Shown here: one piece after another, positions 6,972-13,353 of the stretch
Numbering within the stretch: the stretch's first letter is position 1
Layout: the number at the start of each line of letters is the position of its first letter
Assembly (NCBI GenBank): GCA_964558325.1
Contig: CAZLCX010000031.1
Span: 1 to 22,704 of the forward strand
Source of the DNA: Halonatronomonas sp964558325
Lineage (GTDB): Bacteria > Bacillota > Halanaerobiia > Halanaerobiales > Halarsenatibacteraceae
Reading direction: 5' to 3'
Length of the DNA stretch: 22,704 nucleotides
Position numbers and translations under genes: made by a program
The notes under the pieces: generated by a model
What the model saw: the letters and a program-made list of their open reading frames with translations, nothing else
Told to the model about the DNA's origin: nothing
Databases searched by the model: none

Positions 6972-7970
6972 TTAATCAGCTGAAACTGTGACAGTTACTG
7001 TATCTTCATATCCACCAGCTAAGAGTTCAAACCAGGAATCATTGCCCTCAAACTCCCCTGGAGTATAATTTAATTTTAATTCGCCGCTGGAAATAGTGAC
7101 AGTCTTAGTATCACCAGGAGCAAAACTTAGATCAGGATCATCGGGATCGTCATTAATTGAATATCTAAAGAATGAACTATAATTTATAGAAAGGTCTAAA
7201 TCTTCATCTTTAGGTTCTATACCCTCGGACTTAAACTCGACCTGGTAGTTCCCTCCATTGCCGCCTACCTGCCAGCTTACACCATCTGAGCTTTTTTCTT
7301 CAGTCGGATTTTCTATTGTTAGGTTGATAGCCTTATCATCTGGTAGATCAATAACTGCAGCAGAATCGATTTTCACGATCAATCTTGGCAACCTCTGATT
7401 ACCTGGCCTATCATGATTTACATTTATATCTGCCTTATAAATTCCGGCAGTTATATCTGACCAGTTATTTCTGAGCCAGCTTTCATCTATCTTAAAGCTG
7501 ATCTCGTTACTATTTTTTTCTTTATCCAGAACCATTACCCATTCATTTAATCTCTGGTAATCTTCTCCTCCATTGGTGCTGATAAATATTCTCTTTGCCG
7601 GAATTACATTATCGGTACTGTTCTTTCTATTGACAAATCCATGGGCTATATTATTACCCTGACTGCTGTTATTTAAGACTAGATCGTTATTAAGCTTAAA
7701 TCTTAAATCTTCTTCTCTATCATGATTATTATGCCATTTGACTTCCATACTTTCCTGTCTATTAGAACCAGTTCCTTCACTATCTACTGCACTAAATTCC
7801 TGGGAAAAGTCAAGGGGGTTAACTTTAATATGAGCAACTGGCTTGACTACCTGGTATTCTGGCTGGTTACCCTGGCCAGGATTTGCCTGCACAACTCCTG
7901 TCAGACCTGATAATAATATAACCAGTACAATAATTAGCATATTTTTTGTTATAATTGTTAGTTCTTTCAT
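6972..7970 (-). CDS. Secreted two-domain beta-rich protein
   Basis: A 332-residue protein with a signal peptide (about 1-29, ending VQA). It appears to hold two related beta-sandwich domains. The first ends with WSDITAGIYKADINVNHD (170-187). The second ends at the C-terminus with WFELLAGGYEDTVTVTVSAD (313-332). Both follow the pattern W-x(2-4)-AG-x-Y then an alternating strand. This resembles the last strand of Csu/spore-coat-U type fimbrial subunits (GxYxDTVTVT) and the end of the protein at 938-1504. There are no membrane segments after the signal. ATG at 7970 has GGAGG eight bases upstream. It is the second gene after the promoter at 8421-8449. A fibre-subunit or surface role is likely but inferred. 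Confidence 0.68.
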   Translation of the reverse strand: MKELTIITKNMLIIVLVILLSGLTGVVQANPGQGNQPEYQVVKPVAHIKVNPLDFSQEFSAVDSEGTGSNRQESMEVKWHNNHDREEDLRFKLNNDLVLNNSSQGNNIAHGFVNRKNSTDNVIPAKRIFISTNGGEDYQRLNEWVMVLDKEKNSNEISFKIDESWLRNNWSDITAGIYKADINVNHDRPGNQRLPRLIVKIDSAAVIDLPDDKAINLTIENPTEEKSSDGVSWQVGGNGGNYQVEFKSEGIEPKDEDLDLSINYSSFFRYSINDDPDDPDLSFAPGDTKTVTISSGELKLNYTPGEFEGNDSWFELLAGGYEDTVTVTVSAD

Positions 7971-8007
7971 CTTAAATCCTCCAGTCGTATGCTTCTTTAA
8001 ACTGTGA

Positions 8008-8364
8008 TTAAGCCAACCTTTTATAATCTATCTCAAGCTCATTAACAGACTTACTATTATTGTTTGAAAAATTATTTGAAATTCTAGCCATTACACTGGC
8101 AGTATCTTTGGAATTTATATCATATAAGATAATTGCATATTGATCATCATCCAGCTGACAGATGACATCACCATTTCTTAGCTTTGACTTAAGAATATCC
8201 ATTAAATGACTGTCGGCCTCTTTGACTTTTGGTTCACTGGCTCTCTCAGCCTTGATTTTAATCAGAGAGATAAAAGTCGAAGCCCAGTCTCTATCAGCCC
8301 TCCGGCTTTCCAGCTCATATATGTAACTGAATAATTTTCTATCACAGACAAAGGCCGACTCCAT
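8008..8364 (-). CDS. Stand-alone degenerate GGDEF-like protein
   Basis: A 118-residue cytoplasmic protein homologous to the C-terminal domains of the two BTAD regulators at 9947-11161 and 11300-12448. Shared features are a beginning AFVCDRKLFSYIYELESRR, a helix-strand unit KLRNGDVICQ, then LDDDQYAIIL, and a final MARISNNF helix. The order matches the diguanylate-cyclase core around the active site, where the usual RYGGDEF is here QLDDDQY (70-76), so catalysis is not expected. It may bind a nucleotide or act as a protein adaptor. It is the first gene after a good promoter and lies 37 bases ahead of the first secreted-protein gene. Its start has GGAGG nine bases upstream, held between the arms of an inverted repeat (8367-8392). 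Confidence 0.7.
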   Translation of the reverse strand: MESAFVCDRKLFSYIYELESRRADRDWASTFISLIKIKAERASEPKVKEADSHLMDILKSKLRNGDVICQLDDDQYAIILYDINSKDTASVMARISNNFSNNNSKSVNELEIDYKRLA

Positions 8365-8366
8365 AA

Positions 8367-8392
8367 ATCACTTCCTCCTTCCGAGAAGTGAT
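8367..8392 (-). promoter_or_regulatory. Inverted repeat enclosing the ribosome-binding site
   Basis: On the minus strand ATCACTTC (8385-8392) and GAAGTGAT (8367-8374) form a perfect 8-base stem. The ten-base loop holds the Shine-Dalgarno core GGAAGGAG, just before the ATG at 8364. It could be an mRNA hairpin that presents or masks the ribosome site, or a dyad-symmetric operator. Confidence 0.5.
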
Positions 8393-8420
8393 ATTGTCAA
8401 AAAATTAAAAATATATTCAT

Positions 8421-8449
8421 ATTATATAGAACGATTTTTAATTTGTAAA
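8421..8449 (-). promoter_or_regulatory. Sigma-A promoter of the secretin locus
   Basis: The minus strand has TTTACA (8444-8449), a 17-base spacer and TATAAT (8421-8426), about 60 bases ahead of the first gene (8008-8364). It is the best promoter seen for the whole left-hand gene set. Confidence 0.7.
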
Positions 8450-8739
8450 TGATATTAGAATGATTTTGATGATGTTAGGATAACGCAAAGTAAAGCAATA
8501 TGTTTTAACTGGATAAGCTTGTTAGGGAATTTCTACCAGGGGTTTTATTCTTTCTTAGTTGCAGTCGTCAATGCAGTCGACATAAGATCTTTATTGAGTA
8601 TTATTAAACTGAGTATTCTTAGTCGGACATTTCAGGTCATCAGGAAAGCAGTCTGGAGGCCGGTCGAATTTCCTGACTGTCGTGGCGGCGACATTTTCGA
8701 TCAGCGAAAAAATAATTTTTAATATTTTTAAAAAAGTAC
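8450..8739. other. Intergenic region with hairpins, no convincing gene
   Basis: Lying between divergent promoters, this 290-base stretch is locally richer in GC than the rest. It holds a direct repeat GCAGTCG (8561-8567 and 8573-8579), an 8-base inverted repeat TCAGGAAA/TTTCCTGA (8640-8647, 8669-8676) and a hairpin TGTCG-TGGCGG-CGACA followed by TTTT (8678-8697). A 67-codon open frame here lacks a ribosome site and looks accidental. A small RNA or regulator-binding region is possible. Confidence 0.3.
8678..8697 (+). terminator. Possible short plus-strand terminator
   Basis: A five-base stem TGTCG/CGACA with a six-base G-rich loop is followed by TTTT. The stem is short and no plus-strand gene or promoter is evident just upstream, so it is only a candidate end for a small RNA. 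Confidence 0.25.
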
Positions 8740-8768
8740 TTGCAATTTATTTATAATGGTGTTATGAT
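8740..8768 (+). promoter_or_regulatory. Sigma-A promoter for the gene at 8949
   Basis: TTGCAA (8740-8745), 17-base spacer, then TATGAT (8763-8768) with TG one base before the -10. This predicts a leader of about 170 bases before the TTG start at 8949. The leader includes complementary pieces AAGTGC/GCACTT and an imperfect 18-base tandem repeat at 8895-8930. Confidence 0.65.
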
Positions 8769-8894
8769 TAATTGAATTTAGAAAATAAAGGATATTTATT
8801 ATGTTAATTAGAAATATCACTTAAAAAGAAAACCAGCAGGGTAAAGTGCTGAATTGCTGTTAATATAGATCGCTGCACTTGTGAAATTTTGCTT

Positions 8895-8930
8895 TTGGAG
8901 AGCCCTGATAAGTTGGAGAAGCCTGACAAA
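8895..8930 (+). repeat. Imperfect 18-base tandem repeat in leader
   Basis: Two adjoining copies, TTGGAGAGCCCTGATAAG and TTGGAGAAGCCTGACAAA, agree at 14 of 18 bases. They lie just before the ribosome site of the gene at 8949. Function unknown. Confidence 0.45.
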
Positions 8931-8948
8931 TAAAAGGGGGATGATATT

Positions 8949-9638
8949 TTGAGCAAGGTTGAAATGCCGTTGATGTCTGAGAAGGCCAGTGGAAAATTTG
9001 CAGATGGGTTAGTTTATTATGAGAGATATGGCAAAACTATCTGCCGGAGATATGTAAAAAATGATGGCGGGGATAGCGAGGTTTTAAGGAAGAATAGAAA
9101 TCTATTTAAAGAGGCAATTGAGTTTGCAAAATTGCTGACTGCTGACGATAAAGCAGCCTGGAATAAGATGAGCCAGGGCACGACTTTAAATGGACATAAT
9201 CTCTTTATGAGAGCTGCCATGAATTCCTTTCATCAGGGTCATGATTTTAAACCAATTTATGGGGTTGAATTTACGACAGGGCCTGAGGATTCCAGGGGTT
9301 CTGATAGCTCTGATGGTTCTGAGGTTTCTAATGGTTCTAATGGTGCTGGAGCTGATAGGGTAATGCTTGAAGTTAATTATCAGGCCGAAGCTGACCTGGA
9401 ATATTATCTGATAGTTGGTGAGGGCAGCTTTGCTAACTGGGATGGCGGTGATACCCTTACCGGCATTGGTGAATTTGATGGGCTTGAGCGGAGAGTTGAG
9501 GGGCTAACTGATTCTGAGGGGAAAGGTAGTTTTTTAGTGGATGGATTGGAGCCTGATAGAGATTACTGGTTCCGACTGGTCAGGCCTGAAGGTGACGGGA
9601 TCTCAGCTGTTTATGAAATTTGCAAGGCTGATTATTAG
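8949..9638 (+). CDS. Three-part protein: conserved unknown N-domain, S/G/D linker, Fn3-like C-domain
   Basis: A 229-residue protein without signal peptide or membrane segment. Residues 1-95 have the pattern GLVYYERYGKTICRRYVK, NRNLFKEAIEFAKLLTADDKAAWNKM and GHNLFMRAAM. From memory this resembles a family of uncharacterised proteins with GxxVYxxxxGxxxxR, LTxxxKxAW and GxNLF motifs. I cannot name its function. Residues about 113-137 are a low-complexity Ser/Gly/Asp/Asn linker. Residues about 138-229 resemble a fibronectin type III-like beta-sandwich (LVDGLEPDRDYWFRL). Start: TTG at 8949 with GGGGG eight bases upstream; the next ATG, at 8964, has no better site. It stands alone, divergent from the secretin locus and convergent with the regulators. 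Possible links to phage-like or surface particles cannot be tested here. Confidence 0.65.
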   Translation: MSKVEMPLMSEKASGKFADGLVYYERYGKTICRRYVKNDGGDSEVLRKNRNLFKEAIEFAKLLTADDKAAWNKMSQGTTLNGHNLFMRAAMNSFHQGHDFKPIYGVEFTTGPEDSRGSDSSDGSEVSNGSNGAGADRVMLEVNYQAEADLEYYLIVGEGSFANWDGGDTLTGIGEFDGLERRVEGLTDSEGKGSFLVDGLEPDRDYWFRLVRPEGDGISAVYEICKADY

Positions 9639-9780
9639 GCTTAAACCAGTAATAAATTGCGAGTGAGTTAAAAGCTGATTCAAACTGGTTTAATTTAATT
9701 GAAATTATATTTGAGCCTGGTTAAGAGTTGATTAAATATTTATTAAGGACTGGCTGAGGGTTGATTGAAAGTGTGTCGGG

Positions 9781-9828
9781 ACTGGGGTGGTACTGGGGAG
9801 ATACTGGGTGAGTACTGGGGAGATACCG
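9781..9828. repeat. Short tandem repeat, 22-base unit
   Basis: GTACTGGGGAGATAC occurs at 9790-9804 and 9812-9826, 22 bases apart, with a third degenerate ACTGGGG unit just before (9781-9787). G-rich runs of three or four occur on the plus strand. Confidence 0.5.
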
Positions 9829-9917
9829 AACCAGGTCTGAACTCTAATTAAATTCTAGCTGATTTATAATTGGGAGAGCTTATTATCTGGCCGCCTAAAA
9901 AAGTGCTATAAAAGAAA

Positions 9918-9941
9918 TAATCCCACCGGCTGATGGGATTA
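9918..9941. terminator. Bidirectional terminator between convergent genes
   Basis: TAATCCCA (9918-9925) and TGGGATTA (9934-9941) form an 8-base stem with an 8-base loop. It is followed by ATATTTTATTT on the plus strand and TTTCTTTT on the minus strand. It ends the regulator gene (stop at 9947) and can also end the gene at 8949. Confidence 0.7.
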
Positions 9942-9946
9942 ATATT

Positions 9947-11161
9947 TTATTTAATTTTCTCCAGTATTTTATTTTCTGATAAATTATATATCTTCTCATC
10001 TATTGTAATTCCATCTGGAAAGCCGTATCTGGCTTTAAAGGAATTTTTTATCCGGCTGGAAACTTTTTTGGCATCCTCACATTCTAGATTGGCCAGGAGA
10101 ACTATAAAATGTTTTTTATTCCAGCGGGTGACGATATCGCCGCTTCTTAAATGATCAGCTAAAAGCTTTAAAAACTGGGTACCAATATTATCTACATGAT
10201 CAAAATTCATCTCCTGCTGTCTTTCCCTGGACTCTTCTTTAAATCTAAGGTGGATTATACATCTATTTGGGCCATCCCGCTGGCAGCGCCTCTTTTCCAG
10301 CTCATAAAGTTCTAAAAACTTATCAGAGGAACAGAGATAGGCTCCTTCTTTGTTGATTGATTTATCAATACTCCGAAGAAAATCCTCTGGCTGGTCAGTC
10401 CTTTCAATTTCAAGTTCCCTGAATAAATTTCCCAGCATAGGAGGCAGGATTAGACCATTATCCTCATACATAGCCGTTATCTCCTGATGTTTAGACCTGG
10501 CTTCACTTTCCCTGCCTGCCCCGATTAACGCCTCAAGATAACCAGTAATTATATCTTCATCAAATTTAATTAATTTCTGAATCTCATCATAAAACTCCAG
10601 TAAAGTTTCATATCTGTCTCTTGTTTTTAAATAATCGTCAAGCTCCAGCGCTGTATTTTTAAGGAGGTCCCGGTAATAATTTCTGGCAGACCAGAGCCAT
10701 TCCTCTGAGCGGGCTTCCTGGAGATAATCCCCCTGGTAGATTGAAATGGCCTCGGCAAAAACCTTATCTGCCCCTTCTATAGAGTTATTTACGAGCTCAG
10801 TTACCTGCTGGCATTTATCTTCAAAAACCTCTGAATCAAGCCAGTAATTGGCATTTTCATTAAAGGTATAGGCCGAGCCTGTGGTCTGAATAAAATGGCC
10901 GTTATCATGGCCTGTATATTTGTTCAGCAAACTCCTGAGCCTGTAGACTAATGCTGAAAGAGAGCTTTCCGGGTCATCATTATTATTTAAACCTAAAATC
11001 ATTATCAGTTCATCTCTGGAGATCTCCTGATTATTAAAGGTAATTAAATACTGAAACAATTTCCAGCGCTTGCTTGACTTTTTAATATTATTAGTAATAA
11101 TCGACTCACTGTTTGCAACCTTAAAGTTACCAAGTGTATAGATTTTCAGCTCTCCTGCCAT
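9947..11161 (-). CDS. SARP/BTAD-type regulator with degenerate GGDEF-like domain
   Basis: A 404-residue cytoplasmic regulator. Residues about 5-100 form an OmpR/SARP-like winged helix with the segments SSKRWKLFQYLI and LSALVYRLRSLL. Residues about 108-250 are the helical bacterial transcriptional activator (BTAD) repeats, beginning YWLDSEVFEDKC and including YQGDYLQEA. Residues about 272-385 form a domain that lines up with the diguanylate-cyclase core: LRSGDIVTRWNKKHFIVLL, where RWNKKHF (346-352) replaces RYGGDEF, followed by a DAKKVSSRIKNSF helix. The catalytic Gly and acidic residues are lost. ATG at 11161 has GGGAGG upstream. It follows its paralogue at 11300-12448 after a 138-base gap. 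It probably controls the nearby secretin locus, but the target is inferred from shared domains and position. Confidence 0.8.
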   Translation of the reverse strand: MAGELKIYTLGNFKVANSESIITNNIKKSSKRWKLFQYLITFNNQEISRDELIMILGLNNNDDPESSLSALVYRLRSLLNKYTGHDNGHFIQTTGSAYTFNENANYWLDSEVFEDKCQQVTELVNNSIEGADKVFAEAISIYQGDYLQEARSEEWLWSARNYYRDLLKNTALELDDYLKTRDRYETLLEFYDEIQKLIKFDEDIITGYLEALIGAGRESEARSKHQEITAMYEDNGLILPPMLGNLFRELEIERTDQPEDFLRSIDKSINKEGAYLCSSDKFLELYELEKRRCQRDGPNRCIIHLRFKEESRERQQEMNFDHVDNIGTQFLKLLADHLRSGDIVTRWNKKHFIVLLANLECEDAKKVSSRIKNSFKARYGFPDGITIDEKIYNLSENKILEKIK

Positions 11162-11299
11162 CTAATAATAAACCTCCCTCATGTTCTATTAGCACTAGAA
11201 ACAATTTCCTTTATATCAATATACCAGATATAACTAAAAATTTAAATATTAAAAACTGTTATACTTTCCTGTAACGCTTTTTATTACAACTTACATTTT

Positions 11300-12448
11300 T
11301 TATATTTTCCTGTATTCATAACCTAACATTATATCCGGCGGTGGCAAACTTTCATTGTACTTTTCAACTATCCTGCCTACAACCTTTTTAAGTTCTTCTT
11401 CATCAATATCGACAAACATCAGCAGATATTCTCTGGGCTTAAGCCTGGTTAATAAATCATAGGATCTTAAATTATCAAGGAGATTTTTATATAAAATTCT
11501 TTCAGCCTTAATCATTTTCGAAGGGCTCCTCCGGTTCATCAGCTTAAAGTCCACCAGATAGAGGTCTCTATCTTTCCGGCGATTTCTCCTTCTTTCTAAA
11601 TTAACTATTTTCGAAAAGGTTAAGGGACCGCATTCAAAGGCTTCTTTACCCTCTACCTCATCAGCAAGCATCTCATCCATGCTCTGATTATTTTCCTTTG
11701 AAATCAAATCTGAGATCTCCTGCTGTAATTTCTCTGGGATTTCAACTTCAAAATTATTAAAGATAGACATAGCCTCTTCAGCTTTGATTACCGCCTGGTC
11801 TGGCCTCTTTATTTCTTTTAATGACTGAATCAGCCTGTAATAAAACTCTACATTGATATTATCTACCTGCAGACCTGTTTCAAAGAGGTTAATAGCCTCC
11901 TGATAATCTCCCTGTCTTCTATGGATCTCAGCAGCTGACTTAATAATTTCAACAAACTTTTTTCTATATTCCTGGCGAATACTTAATAATTCTTTAGATA
12001 CCAGCTCAATATTCTCCAGAAAATCACCTTTATAGAGTTCGATTGCCTGCTGATAATACCTGAGAGCTTCCTCTGAATTTTCTTCCCCTGCCCGTTTAAT
12101 CAGATTATCAAATTTTTCAGTATCCAGCCAGTAGGGACTGCCGGCATTAAACATATAGCCGCCATTCTCGCTAAAAATGTAATTACCCTCTCTATTTTTG
12201 ATATCCTGTCTCAGCCTGTAAATTAAGGCCCTCAGAGCCTGATTGGGATCAGAGCTATCAGTTAAATTCAGCTCCTTAAATAACTTGTGATCAGAAATCC
12301 TCTCTCCCCGGTTAAAAACTAGAATGAAAAATAAGCGCCAGCGCTTTCTAAGTTTTGGCCCCTGATCTGAGAATATAGTCTTATCTCCTTTCTTTATAAT
12401 AAATTCACCTAAGGTATTAATAATTAAGTTTTCATAATTAGGAACCAT
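11300..12448 (-). CDS. SARP/BTAD-type regulator with degenerate GGDEF-like domain
   Basis: A 382-residue paralogue of the downstream regulator. Residues about 5-100 form a winged helix (KLRKRWRLFFIL, LRALIYRLRQDI). Residues about 105-250 are the BTAD helical repeats starting YWLDTEKFDNLI, with YKGDFLENI and a TPR-like DYQEAINLFETGL. Residues about 268-365 are the degenerate GGDEF-like domain, with NLRSYDLLTRLKPREYLLMF; RLKPREY (335-341) replaces RYGGDEF. Compared with the 404-residue protein the C-terminus is shorter. It starts 57 bases after the ECF sigma gene. A 17-base palindrome (12480-12496) lies in between. The start ATG has GGAAGG nearby. Two tandem regulators plus a sigma factor suggest a layered control circuit. 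Ligand and targets are unknown. Confidence 0.8.
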   Translation of the reverse strand: MVPNYENLIINTLGEFIIKKGDKTIFSDQGPKLRKRWRLFFILVFNRGERISDHKLFKELNLTDSSDPNQALRALIYRLRQDIKNREGNYIFSENGGYMFNAGSPYWLDTEKFDNLIKRAGEENSEEALRYYQQAIELYKGDFLENIELVSKELLSIRQEYRKKFVEIIKSAAEIHRRQGDYQEAINLFETGLQVDNINVEFYYRLIQSLKEIKRPDQAVIKAEEAMSIFNNFEVEIPEKLQQEISDLISKENNQSMDEMLADEVEGKEAFECGPLTFSKIVNLERRRNRRKDRDLYLVDFKLMNRRSPSKMIKAERILYKNLLDNLRSYDLLTRLKPREYLLMFVDIDEEELKKVVGRIVEKYNESLPPPDIMLGYEYRKI

Positions 12449-12479
12449 TTTAATTTTCCTTCCCTATTTATATTAGTGT

Positions 12480-12496
12480 AAAACCGGACCGGTTTT
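12480..12496. promoter_or_regulatory. 17-base perfect palindrome, candidate operator
   Basis: AAAACCGG and CCGGTTTT surround a single central base, between the sigma gene's stop (12506) and the BTAD gene's start (12448). The one-base centre makes an RNA hairpin less likely than a protein-binding dyad, though a smaller hairpin is possible. Confidence 0.45.
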
Positions 12497-12505
12497 GTGA
12501 CATCT

Positions 12506-13201
12506 TTAGAGGTTTTTTTCCCAATAATTTTTCTTAGGCAGCACTTTTTCTGAAGCTGTATAAAAATGAACCTCATCAATTACTGAATAAATCTTTTCAT
12601 ATTCTTCTCTGATATTAAAATCTTCCACCTGCTCCTTGATCCTGCAGTTACAGCTACCCTCAGGGTTATATAATGTGCACTGGTCATTTAAAAACTTCCT
12701 GATCTTCTTCCGGGACCTTGAAACTATCTTTCTTACAGTCGCCTCTTTTTTATCCATAATCTCTGCAATCACCTGATAATCCAGTTCCGCCCCATCTCTT
12801 AAGACATAGGCAACCTTCTTTTCCGGGGTCAGACACTGCAAAATAGCGGTCAGACAGCGGTCACACTGTTCCTTAAGCCAGAGCCTGCCGTCATAATCTA
12901 TCTCTTCAGGAATCCTGACATCTGGACCATCAAAACAATGCTTTAAAAAATTTTCATCATAAAATTTTTTATTAGGCCAGTATTTACTGATAGTTCGATA
13001 GGCAACTTTATAGATCCAGGTTGAAATTTTTGATTCTCCCCGAAAACTTTCAAGACTTTTTAGAACTTCATACCAGGCTTCCTGGGCAGCTTCCTCTGCC
13101 AGATGGCTGTCTGGTATAATCCTGTAGGCCAGGCTGGAAACCAGCGGTCCATACTCCTCTACTAACTCCTCAACAGACAGATCCTCACAGGCTATCTCCA
13201 C
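12506..13201 (-). CDS. ECF-type RNA polymerase sigma factor with Cys-rich tail
   Basis: A 231-residue protein from the GTG at 13201, which has GGGAGGG seven bases upstream. A TTG at 13225 would overlap that site. Sigma region 2 is at about 12-74 (LAEEAAQEAWYEVLKSL, GESKISTWIYKVAYR). Region 4 is at about 120-172 (LTPEKKVAYVLRDGAELDYQVIAEIMDKKEATVRKIVSRSRKKI). It has an extra Cys cluster: C113, C116 and C123 before region 4 and CTLYNPEGSCNC (C175, C184, C186) after it. These resemble the conserved cysteines in one group of ECF factors and may bind a metal or sense redox state. No anti-sigma gene is adjacent. It precedes the two BTAD regulators, which it may transcribe. The C-terminal 45 residues are of unknown role. 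Confidence 0.88.
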   Translation of the reverse strand: MEIACEDLSVEELVEEYGPLVSSLAYRIIPDSHLAEEAAQEAWYEVLKSLESFRGESKISTWIYKVAYRTISKYWPNKKFYDENFLKHCFDGPDVRIPEEIDYDGRLWLKEQCDRCLTAILQCLTPEKKVAYVLRDGAELDYQVIAEIMDKKEATVRKIVSRSRKKIRKFLNDQCTLYNPEGSCNCRIKEQVEDFNIREEYEKIYSVIDEVHFYTASEKVLPKKNYWEKNL

Positions 13202-13353
13202 TATTAATCCCTCCCTGGAACTCAAATACTGTTAACTACTATTACTTAAATTATCAAATAAACATTATTTATTCTTGGATGCTATCAATATAATTCTCGA
13301 AGGATAGGATTTCTCCTTCATCAAAAAGAAAAAAATCACCTTGTTTTTTCAGT

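Larger units (their letters stand above)
9639..9946. other. Convergent intergenic region with short repeats
   Basis: This 308-base stretch lies between two converging genes and has no coding signal. It contains repeated words such as GTTGATT, ACTGGTT and a GTACTGGGG-based tandem repeat (9781-9828), and it ends in a hairpin at 9918-9941. Confidence 0.5.

Noticed and set aside
8480..8500. AACGCAAAGTAAAGC on the plus strand, resembling part of a c-di-GMP-I aptamer
   Set aside because: The GGCAAAC strand and the GAAA-capped helix that must precede it are missing.
8519..8722. 67-codon plus-strand open frame
   Set aside because: It has no ribosome site, its composition is not protein-like for this genome, and it runs through inverted repeats and a terminator-like hairpin.
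13299..13319. GAAGGA/TCCTTC inverted repeat as a trhA terminator
   Set aside because: The stem has only six pairs, a nine-base loop and no T tract following on the minus strand.
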